From a virus, in IMG/VR virus record IMGVR_UViG_3300027777_000174, positions 1 to 21,900 of that record: 21,900 nt of DNA. One strand, given 5' to 3'. Each line of letters begins with the position of its first letter. The stretch's first letter is position 1. Below the pieces are notes generated by a model. That model was not told where the DNA came from. It saw only the letters and a list, made by a program, of their open reading frames with translations, and did not search any database. The position numbers were made by a program, and so were the translations under genes. This document shows positions 4,965 to 13,378 of this stretch, piece by piece.

Positions 4965-7900
4965 TTATAATCCAGCTTTGTCTAGTCTTGCTTGTAATAA
5001 TGTGATTAATGCTTGTTGTTCTTGTATAGCTTTTACTAAATATGGTACAATAAAATCAGATTTTAGTCCTAAATGCCCTTTATCATTAATAGTATTTATT
5101 GATATTGCTTCGGGTATTATTTCTTCAACATCTTGTGCAATCCATCCTATATTATTTTTAGCACCATCTATGTAATCAAATTTAGCAGGTTTTAAAGCTA
5201 ATATTTTATCAAGACCTGTTTCTATGTAATTTATATTTTCTTTTAATCTTCTATCAGAACCATATACCCAAGTAAGTCCAGAAATATAACATTGACCATC
5301 ATTTCTTACATATAATATAGTTGATAATGAACTATTTTTTACTACTAAAGCATAATTAGAAGAGGTATTATCAACACCTGATAAACTTAATCTTTGGTCT
5401 GATGCTCCTATATTTCCAATTCCAACATTACCCCCACTTGTAATACGCATTCTTTCAGCACCACTTTGCGTAAATGCCATATATCCATCACCTGATTCAA
5501 TTAAATTAGTATATGTTGAACCTTGCCAAGCTAATGCAGGATAATTATTTGATTTTGCTAATGTTAAAGTATTTCCTGCTCCTGTGATTGTAGTTGAACC
5601 ATTTACATCTAAAGTAGTACTAGGATTACTTGTACCAATACCTACATTACCTGATGGAGATAAATACATTGTAGTAGCAGGCGTAGCATTATTAACTGAT
5701 GTTAAAAATCTTATTGCTCCACCACCTGTTGCATCTCCTGTAGCTACTAAATCTAAAACCCTTGTATAGTTATTTGAACTCGGAAAGTTTTGTGCATATT
5801 TAAAAGCAATTTGTGCTCTATCAGTATTTGCTGAATAAGTTGCTAAACCTGCTGCACCACCATTTTGATTAATTAAAAAGCCAACACTACTACCATCAGC
5901 TTGAACACTACTGCTACTTGTCAATGCTCCTGTAAATCTTCCTGTACCACTAACATCTAATTTATAACCTGAATCTGTTGTTGTTCCTAAAAGTAAGTTA
6001 CCATAAATAGCAGCAGTAGTTGTTGAACTATTACCTATTATTGTTGTGTTAGAACCTAATCCTGTTGTTTGATAGCCTATTACTATTTGGTTGGTTTGGG
6101 AATTGGCTTGAGGATAACTATTAGTGCCCAAAAATATGCTATTATCTACAACCGTTGCCACAGTAGAACCATTTGCTATAAATCTACCTGCGTTTGTTCC
6201 AAGTGCAATATTAGAGCTTGAAGTAGTTATATTAAATAAAGCAGCTCTACCTATAGCAATATTATCACTTCCTGATGTAAGGCTAGACATTACAGAATCA
6301 CCTGCTATAGCTACGTTTCTTGTTCCAGTAGTCATACTACTTAACACAGAAGACCCAATAGCTACGTTATTACCGCCACTTGTATTACTTGTCCCTGCAG
6401 ATGAACCTATGAAAGTATTATTAACACCTGTTGTAATAGATTGACCTGCATTTACTCCTATTAAAGTATTACCACCACCTGTTGTAATTAAAGTTCCTGC
6501 ATTATATCCTATTGCAGTATTGTTATTAGCACTTAGTATGGAAGCTAATGCTCCACTTCCTAATGAAGTATTTTGAGTTCCACCTGTTACGTTATATCTA
6601 CCACTATTTAATCCTATAAATGTGTTTGTATTTGAAACTCCACTTGCTCTTACCTCTATATTTGCAGTGCCTGAACTATTTTGAAAAGTAGTTGTTGCCG
6701 AACCTGCGGTAACTTGTTTAAGACTTATAATAACGTTACCATCAAAATCCGTTGTTGGAGTTATTATTAATACAGAAGTGCTTGATGCTTTAATATAAAC
6801 AGTTCCACTTACAGATTGTGTACCTGATGTTTGACCACCAAAACTAATATTTATTGTACCTGCCGTTCTACCTGTAATAGTATAAACTATTTGATAACTA
6901 TTACCATTTACCGCAGCTAAAGAAGTCGTTAAAGCCGTTGTTGAACCTGTTGTATGTGTATAACCACCTACGTTTAAGTTAGTACCTGCTAAAGTCCAGT
7001 TAGTACCTGTACCTGTTACTGCTGCAAGTTCCGAACCAAGCTGACCACCATCACTTGCAGTAGTTCCTACAAATGTTTGTAATCCGTTTAAACGAGTTGT
7101 TCCTGCTACATCTAATTTATATCCTGCATCTGTAAAAGTACCTCCTTGTTGTAAAAGCCAGTTACCATTAGAAAATACTTGAGCATTTAGAGTAGATGAT
7201 GCACCTTTAAATATAATTCCATTAGTTAATCCAACAATATTTATTGTTGCTGATGAAATTGTTGTTCCTCCACCTGATAATAAACTAACATTACCTGTAC
7301 TTCTAAAGGTTGAAGCCCAAACTGTATTGAAGTTATTAGTTGAGTTACCAATATTATAAGTATTGTTTGCAGTTGTAATAATTTCACCACCAACTCTTAA
7401 AGCAGCACTTGTTGTTCCTGTAAAAGCTCCTAAAGTAAACGTAGGGTTAATATCTAATCCTACTAATACATCAGAGTTAGCTGAAGCTATTAAGGTAGGA
7501 GTAAGGTTAGTTCCTCTTGCTATTGCTGATGCAGCAGTAACACTATTATTAATTAAATGTTGAGCAGTAGGAGAATAAGTAAAGGTAGCATCACTTGTAA
7601 TAGATGTAGTTCCATTAAAATAACCTATTTGACCACTTGTTCCTGTACCTGTAATAGGATTAGTTAAAGCCGTTTGATATGTATTTGTATCTAAAGCAAA
7701 AGTTCCTGATGCAGTCATTTTTACAAATGAAGTAGAAGCATAAGATAATCCTGCTAAAGATGTTAAATTAGTTGCTAATGGCTGACCACCTAAATTAGTT
7801 AAAGCAGCTCCTGCCGTTGTTGCACCTGTTCCACCTCTATTGATAGCTATTGTGCTTCCATTCCAAGTAGCACTTGTAATTGAACCAGCATAATCAAAAG

Positions 7901-10037
7901 TATTTGTACTCCAACTTACATTTGATGGTGCTAGAAAATGTCTATCCCAAGAACCTGCTGCAATAGAATTATCATTTAATTCTAAAGTACAATATCCACC
8001 TGAAGGTATTGATACAACTAATGTATTTGAATTATTATTTACCGTTATTGCACCACTACTTTGATTATTATTGAAAACATATACTGCTCCATTTTGTAAA
8101 GTAGTTGCATCAGGAAGTTTAATTGTCTGTCCTCCTGAACCACTAACATAATAACTTGGTACAGAAGAAACTGTTAAAACTACTTGAGTACCTGAAGCAG
8201 TAATTGAACTGAAGCCATCAAAAATATTATTAACATATAAATTCCTACTTCCTAAATTCAAATCAGCAGTTGCACCTGTGTATGGTACATAAGAACTTAA
8301 TGCGCTACCATAATTTGGTATATTTAAAACACCACTAGAATATGTAGCATCCCCACTTGTACCAGTTGTAGTTAAAGTAATTGCAGATTGCGCTCTTAGA
8401 TTTGTAAAATATAAATTGCTTCCCTCTGTTACTTGCGATGTTGTATAATCTCCAGTTGCAGAAACTACCGCACCAGTTCTACCAAACACACTTGAAACAC
8501 CCGTTGTTAATGAACCTATATTTCCGTTAAGCTTTTGTATTGCAGTTAAAATAGTATCACTTGCAGTTATTGTTCCCGCTCCGCTTGTATATCCAGTTAA
8601 ACTAGAAGCTATTGTTCTAGCATTAGTATAATAAAGATTAGAGCCTTCGCTAATATTTGAAGTTGTTAAACTTACCGCACCAGTAAATCCATTTACAGAA
8701 ACTACCGAATCAGTATTGTCCACCTTTTGCCAAACGCTACCCTGAAATATTGCCCAATCTCCCACTTGCCAATCAGTAATTCCATTTAAGTTTGTAGAAC
8801 CCGCAACCGATACAATGTAGTAGTTACCGCTTGTTCCTACGCTACTTGTTAAGGTAGGAGTATTTGTAGAAGCATTCCAAGTGCCTTTGTATATTGATCC
8901 ACCTATTAATCCGTTAATTTGATTTTGTACTTTACCAAATGCAGTTAATATAGAATCTGTATCAACAACAGTTCCACCAGTAATATTCACACCCGTTAAA
9001 ACTTTACCCGTTACCGCTGAATTAACCAAAGATGGATTTGCATAAGTCCCACTTAATTCCCCTCCCGCAGTAATACCAGAGATAGTTGTTAAGTATGTTG
9101 AGTTATCGTAAGAAATTGTAGTACCACTAGCCTTTACAAAACCAGTACCATTTAACGCAGCTTGTTTTCCGTTAAAAGTATTCCAATCAGTAAATGAAAG
9201 ATAACCGTTTGTTGTAGTATTTGATTGACTAATACTAAAAGCACCCGTAGAAGAATTATAACTTAATGGGGTAGTAGCAGATAAAGATGCTAAAATAATA
9301 AAGTTAGAACCATTAGTTATTTGATTGTTATTTGTAGGAATAGTAATAACTCCTGTTGTAGAATTATAAGCACCACTTCCTGCTACAAAACTATTAGATG
9401 CCCTTGCTCTTGCATCGGTATAATAAAGGTTAGTGCCTTCGGTAACTAAAGTAGTAGAATAATCTCCGCTTGTAGCTACAACGGCACCAGTTCTACCAAA
9501 AACCGAAGTAACCGCATCTGTATTTAAATCACTCCAAGAAGCAGTAATTGTTCCACCGCCTTGTTGATTTAATGTTAAAGTCTTTGTTGTTGTTCCCGTA
9601 ACCGCAGCCGAAGTTAAACTTCTACTATATGCAGTATCCCAAGTTGTTTGACTTGCATTTGTAGGTATTGAGTAGCCACTTGCATAACCAAAAGCTAAAG
9701 TTCCCGCACTTGTAATAGGTGAACCAGAAATAGTTAAACCAGTTGGAACAGTTGCAGCCACACTTGTAACAGTACCTACATAAGATTCAGTTGAGTTTAC
9801 CCAAGTAGTTCCGTTGTATCTTAAAACTTGTCCAGTTGAAGGAGTAGAAATAGTAACATCTCCTAATAAGGTTAAATTGTAGTCGCCTTCTTGTGCCACT
9901 ACATTACCCGTTCTACCATAAACAGAATAAACACCACTAGGTAAAGGATATGCTCCAGATGGAGCCTCTATAATAACAATTTGGTCCGTTACATTAATGT
10001 TGATAATATCGTTCGTTACTACTATTTCTGTATTCAT
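4965..10037 (-). CDS. Large tail fibre with S74 intramolecular chaperone
   Basis: 1690 aa, almost all Gly/Ser/Thr/Asn-rich beta repeats. Residues 1-60 form the start, presumably the virion attachment end. GRTGAVV-GDY modules lie near 37, 178, 447 and 516, three followed by an NLYYT-AR element. Residues 381-440 are a module KGTWNASTNTP...GDWAIFQGSVWQK also found in the 554-aa fibre. Residues 1138-1335 hold about eight repeats of the N-AIG-A type seen in YadA-like trimeric head domains. The end is an S74 chaperone: SDRRLKENI with Ser1594 and Lys1599 in the self-cleavage spacing, then AQDVEEIIPEA and a final coiled coil. The chaperone directs trimer folding and is released by autocleavage. Receptor unknown. 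Confidence 0.9.
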   Translation of the reverse strand: MNTEIVVTNDIININVTDQIVIIEAPSGAYPLPSGVYSVYGRTGNVVAQEGDYNLTLLGDVTISTPSTGQVLRYNGTTWVNSTESYVGTVTSVAATVPTGLTISGSPITSAGTLAFGYASGYSIPTNASQTTWDTAYSRSLTSAAVTGTTTKTLTLNQQGGGTITASWSDLNTDAVTSVFGRTGAVVATSGDYSTTLVTEGTNLYYTDARARASNSFVAGSGAYNSTTGVITIPTNNNQITNGSNFIILASLSATTPLSYNSSTGAFSISQSNTTTNGYLSFTDWNTFNGKQAALNGTGFVKASGTTISYDNSTYLTTISGITAGGELSGTYANPSLVNSAVTGKVLTGVNITGGTVVDTDSILTAFGKVQNQINGLIGGSIYKGTWNASTNTPTLTSSVGTSGNYYIVSVAGSTNLNGITDWQVGDWAIFQGSVWQKVDNTDSVVSVNGFTGAVSLTTSNISEGSNLYYTNARTIASSLTGYTSGAGTITASDTILTAIQKLNGNIGSLTTGVSSVFGRTGAVVSATGDYTTSQVTEGSNLYFTNLRAQSAITLTTTGTSGDATYSSGVLNIPNYGSALSSYVPYTGATADLNLGSRNLYVNNIFDGFSSITASGTQVVLTVSSVPSYYVSGSGGQTIKLPDATTLQNGAVYVFNNNQSSGAITVNNNSNTLVVSIPSGGYCTLELNDNSIAAGSWDRHFLAPSNVSWSTNTFDYAGSITSATWNGSTIAINRGGTGATTAGAALTNLGGQPLATNLTSLAGLSYASTSFVKMTASGTFALDTNTYQTALTNPITGTGTSGQIGYFNGTTSITSDATFTYSPTAQHLINNSVTAASAIARGTNLTPTLIASANSDVLVGLDINPTFTLGAFTGTTSAALRVGGEIITTANNTYNIGNSTNNFNTVWASTFRSTGNVSLLSGGGTTISSATINIVGLTNGIIFKGASSTLNAQVFSNGNWLLQQGGTFTDAGYKLDVAGTTRLNGLQTFVGTTASDGGQLGSELAAVTGTGTNWTLAGTNLNVGGYTHTTGSTTALTTSLAAVNGNSYQIVYTITGRTAGTINISFGGQTSGTQSVSGTVYIKASSTSVLIITPTTDFDGNVIISLKQVTAGSATTTFQNSSGTANIEVRASGVSNTNTFIGLNSGRYNVTGGTQNTSLGSGALASILSANNNTAIGYNAGTLITTGGGNTLIGVNAGQSITTGVNNTFIGSSAGTSNTSGGNNVAIGSSVLSSMTTGTRNVAIAGDSVMSSLTSGSDNIAIGRAALFNITTSSSNIALGTNAGRFIANGSTVATVVDNSIFLGTNSYPQANSQTNQIVIGYQTTGLGSNTTIIGNSSTTTAAIYGNLLLGTTTDSGYKLDVSGTGRFTGALTSSSSVQADGSSVGFLINQNGGAAGLATYSANTDRAQIAFKYAQNFPSSNNYTRVLDLVATGDATGGGAIRFLTSVNNATPATTMYLSPSGNVGIGTSNPSTTLDVNGSTTITGAGNTLTLAKSNNYPALAWQGSTYTNLIESGDGYMAFTQSGAERMRITSGGNVGIGNIGASDQRLSLSGVDNTSSNYALVVKNSSLSTILYVRNDGQCYISGLTWVYGSDRRLKENINYIETGLDKILALKPAKFDYIDGAKNNIGWIAQDVEEIIPEAISINTINDKGHLGLKSDFIVPYLVKAIQEQQALITLLQARLDKAGL
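5425..5456. repeat. 32-bp exact repeat, copy 1 (fibre module ERMRITSGGNV)
   Basis: Identical on the same strand to 11555-11586. It encodes ERMRITSGGNV in both fibres. Perfect nucleotide identity over 32 bp between two otherwise diverged genes suggests recent exchange or strong selection. Confidence 0.85.
6035..6626 (-). repeat. YadA-head-like repeat array within the large fibre
   Basis: Encodes residues about 1138-1335: successive units of roughly 17-22 aa such as NNTAIGYNAGTLITTG, NTLIGVNAGQSITTG, NNTFIGSSAGTSNTSG and NNVAIGSSVLSSMTTG. The N-x-AIG-x-x-A pattern is that of left-handed beta-roll head repeats in trimeric adhesins. Confidence 0.75.
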
Positions 10038-10402
10038 TATAATTGTGTTATATCTTGAAATACAATAAAATTACCCCAAATGTAAGTCTTAACATTCTGA
10101 TTTGGAAATTGTATAGTTAGGTCATAAACATAGTTTCCCGCTGCTATACTTACCGCTTGATTTATTGTAATTTGATTATGATTTACACCACCGACAGTCA
10201 ATCCGTGACCTATTGTTAAAGTCAAAAGAGCAGTTGTAGAAGTCGGTCTAGTTCTTATTTGAATTTCAACCAACGCACCCGTTAAATCTATGGGTACGGT
10301 ATTAGCAGTTAATTGGAGTATTTGGCTCCAAGTATTGTTCTGCCATATCTGAATATTATAATTTGCTGGTCTGAAATCAGCATTAGAAGGATTACAAGAC
10401 AT
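10037..10402 (-). CDS. BppU-N-like baseplate protein
   Basis: 121 aa, one immunoglobulin-like beta domain. The order PANYNIQIWQNNTWSQILQL, then IDLTGALVEIQIR (about 58-71), then ISIAAGNYVYDLTIQF-like text (residues 85-103) and a closing strand matches the N-terminal domain of baseplate upper proteins: 'xxG..DLTG..v..qiR' followed by 'AG.Y.YDl.i'. Those domains anchor receptor-binding proteins to the tail tip. Its stop shares a base with the ATG of the large fibre (TAATG), so the two are probably made and used together. Here the domain stands alone, without the long C-terminal part. Confidence 0.65.
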   Translation of the reverse strand: MSCNPSNADFRPANYNIQIWQNNTWSQILQLTANTVPIDLTGALVEIQIRTRPTSTTALLTLTIGHGLTVGGVNHNQITINQAVSIAAGNYVYDLTIQFPNQNVKTYIWGNFIVFQDITQL

Positions 10403-10412
10403 TATTTTTCTA

Positions 10413-10426
10413 TTTTTACAAATTTA
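10413..10426 (-). promoter_or_regulatory. TAnnTTTG box before the BppU-like gene
   Basis: Minus-strand TAAATTTG (10426-10419) followed by TAAAAA, 16 nt before the ATG at 10402, in a 33-bp gap. No clear -33 TTG is seen. It shares the same ten-base core as three other gaps. Confidence 0.4.
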
Positions 10427-10435
10427 CTAATTTTT

Positions 10436-10990
10436 TTAACAGGTAGTATATATGTATGGTGGTGAAGTATTTACCTTAGCATTTAAGTAAATTGAAGAAT
10501 CAGCATAAAACTGTGCAGAATAAGAAGAAGATTGTCCACAATATCCAGTATAACCTCCACCATTACCTACTCCATATTGTACATTTACATTTGAAACATT
10601 TTGAAAACCAAAATAAATAGTACCACCTTCAGGAACTGTTATACTTCCTAAATTAGAGTATGTAGGATTACCAAGAGTTGTTATAGTTTTTTGTTTCCAA
10701 GTATTATCTCCTATTTTATATTTTATTCTAACAGGCTGTGCTGGACTGCTATAACTTGCCCTAGCATATATCGTAACTGAATATGAAGGTAAAGCTACAA
10801 TATCTTGATACACAGGACATTGATTGTTAGCATATCCTGATAAGTATGAAGTTTGTACATAGTAATAGTTTTTTACACCTAATGCAGTTGCAATTCTATC
10901 TGAAGTATATGGATATGCTCCATTTGGTATTAAACCTGAAATAGAATCTAAATTAGCATAAGTTACTAAAGAATTTATATTTAAACTCAT
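10436..10990 (-). CDS. Putative tail-tip protein, unrecognised
   Basis: 184 aa, ATG start in a 4-bp ATGA overlap with the 554-aa fibre. It has no obvious family. Residues about 60-140 are beta-strand-like with aromatic residues (VTIYARASYSSPAQPVRIKY, IYFGFQNVSNVNVQY). Then comes a Gly/Tyr/Ser-rich part (GVGNGGGYTGYCGQSSSY, about 140-157) and a Cys at the last residue. The tyrosine-rich glycine loops resemble receptor-contacting surfaces in fibre-associated adhesins. Given its position between two fibre genes it is probably a structural tail-tip or receptor-binding partner. That role is inferred from context only. Confidence 0.6.
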   Translation of the reverse strand: MSLNINSLVTYANLDSISGLIPNGAYPYTSDRIATALGVKNYYYVQTSYLSGYANNQCPVYQDIVALPSYSVTIYARASYSSPAQPVRIKYKIGDNTWKQKTITTLGNPTYSNLGSITVPEGGTIYFGFQNVSNVNVQYGVGNGGGYTGYCGQSSSYSAQFYADSSIYLNAKVNTSPPYIYTTC

Positions 10991-12651
10991 TTCAATTTAT
11001 TTTCTAGTTCTAAAATTCTTCTTTCTAATGCAGCTATTTTTAATGTGTGAACATCACTATAATTTACTACTAACTCGTTTTCTCCACTAACTGCATCAGG
11101 TACAAATTCTTGAACTTGTTGTGCTGAGTAACCATACCTGATAGAAGCATTATCTTTTCTGTTGAATTTAATAACTTCAATACCATCAACATCAATAATA
11201 GGATTAGTTTCTAATACATTTTTAAATCTAATATCTGAGTATTCAAAAAAAGCAATAGCGTATAAATAACCAAAAGAATCTCTATAAGCTATTGTATTAG
11301 CAGTTCCAGCAGTAGTAGGATTGTTAAATCCACTAATTGAACCTGCAGTAGTCGCTGAACCTGCAGTAGTCGCATAAGCACAAGAACCTGCAGATGTAAT
11401 ATATGCACTTGAATCTATACTACCATCTGCCTTTAGAAATTGACTTGACGTACCATCACTTTTTATAAATGAAGATGCAGTAACTGATGAACTAAATCTT
11501 CCTGTACCATTAACATCAAGTTTGTAGCCTGCATCTGTTGTAGTTCCTATTAATACATTACCCCCACTTGTAATACGCATTCTTTCGGCAGGGTCTGCAT
11601 TGTTTGATTTTGTTTTAAATACTAATGCAATATCTTCATTATAATCAGATGTACTAATACCTTCAATAGAAGCATATTTTCTAGTTTCTGCTGAAGTTTC
11701 AAAATTAGCAAGTTTGAATAATAATCTAACTCCTGTACCTACTCCAGCTGCATTACTACCATTATGTAATCCTAAAATATTTGTAACAGTATTAGCTGCA
11801 GTATTTGTTATTTGAGTAGTGTATTGAGGATTTGAATTTGCTATACCTACATTACGAGAATTACTTACATATAAAGTGGTAACATCATTAATTAAAAAGT
11901 TATGTACTGAACCATTATAGTTTATTTGTCTCCAATCTACTCCAGTTTCAAATGCTTGAATCCAAGCTTGATTTGTTGATGTATTAAACCATTGATGTAA
12001 TCCATTTGTAGAACTTAAACTACCACCTAAAATATCTAAATATCCACTTGCAGTTACACTACTAGAGAATGTAGCAATTGTTCCATTTAAAGAACCTGTT
12101 AATGTACCACCTGATAATGGTAAATAAGTACTTGATACTGCAGATATTGCAGCAGTACTAAATAAACCTAATGTACCATCTCCTTTTATGTAATCATTGG
12201 TTGTACCAGCACCTGAAATTGTTAAATTTCCTGAACTTGTAATTGGTGAGTTTGTAATAGAAAAAGCAGAAGGAGCAGTAAGACCAACTGAAGTAACCGT
12301 ACCTGTACCGCCACCAGCTCTTTGCCATACACTTCCTGAGTAAATAACAGTATTACCAGCAGTAAATACTATACCATTCCAAGTACCACCAGTACTAACT
12401 AAATAATAATCACCAGCAGTACCTACGCCATCTGCAATAGTTGGCGTGTTTGTTGAGGCATTCCAAGTCCCTTTATAAGAAGAACCTAATGTTGGTAATT
12501 GAGATGAAGGAACTTTACCATCTGTCCCTAAAGTAGCTATACCATTTGCACTGCCTAATGGAAGTGAACTTACTATTCCAGAAGTAGCAGTCAATGCCCC
12601 TGTTAAAGATTTTACCTTTAAATCTCCAGTTATTTGTAATTGATTACTCAT
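10987..12651 (-). CDS. Tail fibre with S74 intramolecular chaperone (shorter of two)
   Basis: 554 aa. Residues 58-110 form the KGTWNASTNTP...SGSVWQR module also present in the large fibre. Residues 116-150 repeat its VTSV...SPITSSGNL element. GTTTDAGYKLDVNGTGRF (369-386) and ERMRITSGGNV (356-366) recur there too. The C-terminus is an S74 chaperone: SDIRFKN with Ser472 and Lys477 at the self-cleavage spacing, YGYSAQQVQEFVPDAV, and a closing heptad helix ending LERRILELENKLK. Such domains guide trimerisation of beta-helical fibres and are cut off. The middle (200-350) is unique and may bind the receptor. Low-complexity ATTAGS repeats lie at about 427-438. Confidence 0.88.
   Translation of the reverse strand: MSNQLQITGDLKVKSLTGALTATSGIVSSLPLGSANGIATLGTDGKVPSSQLPTLGSSYKGTWNASTNTPTIADGVGTAGDYYLVSTGGTWNGIVFTAGNTVIYSGSVWQRAGGGTGTVTSVGLTAPSAFSITNSPITSSGNLTISGAGTTNDYIKGDGTLGLFSTAAISAVSSTYLPLSGGTLTGSLNGTIATFSSSVTASGYLDILGGSLSSTNGLHQWFNTSTNQAWIQAFETGVDWRQINYNGSVHNFLINDVTTLYVSNSRNVGIANSNPQYTTQITNTAANTVTNILGLHNGSNAAGVGTGVRLLFKLANFETSAETRKYASIEGISTSDYNEDIALVFKTKSNNADPAERMRITSGGNVLIGTTTDAGYKLDVNGTGRFSSSVTASSFIKSDGTSSQFLKADGSIDSSAYITSAGSCAYATTAGSATTAGSISGFNNPTTAGTANTIAYRDSFGYLYAIAFFEYSDIRFKNVLETNPIIDVDGIEVIKFNRKDNASIRYGYSAQQVQEFVPDAVSGENELVVNYSDVHTLKIAALERRILELENKLK
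11338..11373. repeat. Perfect 18-bp tandem repeat in the fibre gene
   Basis: Two exact copies of an 18-bp unit (11338-11355 and 11356-11373), encoding ATTAGS twice just before the chaperone domain, with a partial third copy near 11384. An in-frame unit like this can expand or contract by slippage without a frameshift. Confidence 0.75.
11555..11586. repeat. 32-bp exact repeat, copy 2
   Basis: Same orientation and identical to 5425-5456. It lies in the 554-aa fibre at the ERMRITSGGNV codons, next to the second shared element GYKLDV-GTGRF. Confidence 0.85.
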
Positions 12652-12661
12652 TTTCTAATTT

Positions 12662-13375
12662 CTATTTAAAAATTGCTCTAATAAATTCATCAGCAGCTAA
12701 AGGTCTAGCTGTTGCAAAGGTAATTGCTCCTGTGGATGTATTAAATACCACATTCTCATCTGTTGGAGTACCTGAAGATGCAATGACTCTAACCTCAATA
12801 CCTCCCCTTGTAACACTTATACAAGAGCTTCCTATTGCACCTGTAAAGGTTATACTAGTTTCACCACCAGTAGCTGTATAATCATACATTTTAACAATTT
12901 GACCACTTACTATTATCCCTTGTTGTGTAACTTGTACACCATCTATTGAATAACTTCCTGTGCCTTGTAAAGATACGCTATAAGTAGATGTGTTTTCTAC
13001 TGGCCCATTTAAAGATATGCTTGTTATATTAGTTACTCCAGTAAGGATTGTATATCCTAAAGTTCCACTACCTGTGCCATTATCATTGTCAATAGAAAAT
13101 TTAATAGTAATTGGAGTTCTATCTAATACTAATTGTAATAAGTATGCATAATTGTAATTACTACTAAGTGATATAAATCCATCACAATTAACTGACCAAG
13201 TAGTCACATCATTTTTGTACTCTCTAAACCAAGCAGATGTTTGACTTGTTACCTCAACTTGATCTACACTAGCTTGAAAAGAGCAACTAGTTGCAGCACC
13301 AAAAGGTACCGAAACACTAGTAGAAGGATTGAAATAATATAAAACTATATTTGTTCCATTAATAACTGATGCCAT
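12662..13375 (-). CDS. Second tail-tube-like protein with C-terminal extension
   Basis: 237 aa. Residues 1-142 align by eye with the major tail protein at 18005-18460: NGT..V near the start, ATSCS (28-32), W-S-V-N-C-DG (60-66), and ENTSTYSVSLQGTG (127-140) against ENPVTYSVSFKGTG. Residues 150-237 are an added beta domain (GGETSITFTGAIG, RGGIEV, STGAITFATARPLAADEFI). Tube paralogs near the tail tip can form a terminal or adaptor ring, so this may join the hub to the fibres. It lies 3 bp after the distal tail gene and 10 bp before the fibre, away from the true tube gene. The tube-like fold is a comparison by eye, not a structure match. Confidence 0.7.
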   Translation of the reverse strand: MASVINGTNIVLYYFNPSTSVSVPFGAATSCSFQASVDQVEVTSQTSAWFREYKNDVTTWSVNCDGFISLSSNYNYAYLLQLVLDRTPITIKFSIDNDNGTGSGTLGYTILTGVTNITSISLNGPVENTSTYSVSLQGTGSYSIDGVQVTQQGIIVSGQIVKMYDYTATGGETSITFTGAIGSSCISVTRGGIEVRVIASSGTPTDENVVFNTSTGAITFATARPLAADEFIRAIFK

Positions 13376-13378
13376 ATT

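Noticed and set aside
6124-6444. 106-aa plus-strand reading frame inside the large fibre
   Set aside because: It lies opposite the repetitive fibre coding strand. Its Val/Leu/Pro-rich content is the complement of Gly/Thr/Asn codons, and no plus-strand promoter or partner gene exists.
4965-10037. CRISPR-like impression from many short repeats
   Set aside because: The repeats are degenerate, of varied length, and in frame within one protein. They encode recurring fibre modules, with no constant repeat/unique spacer pattern.
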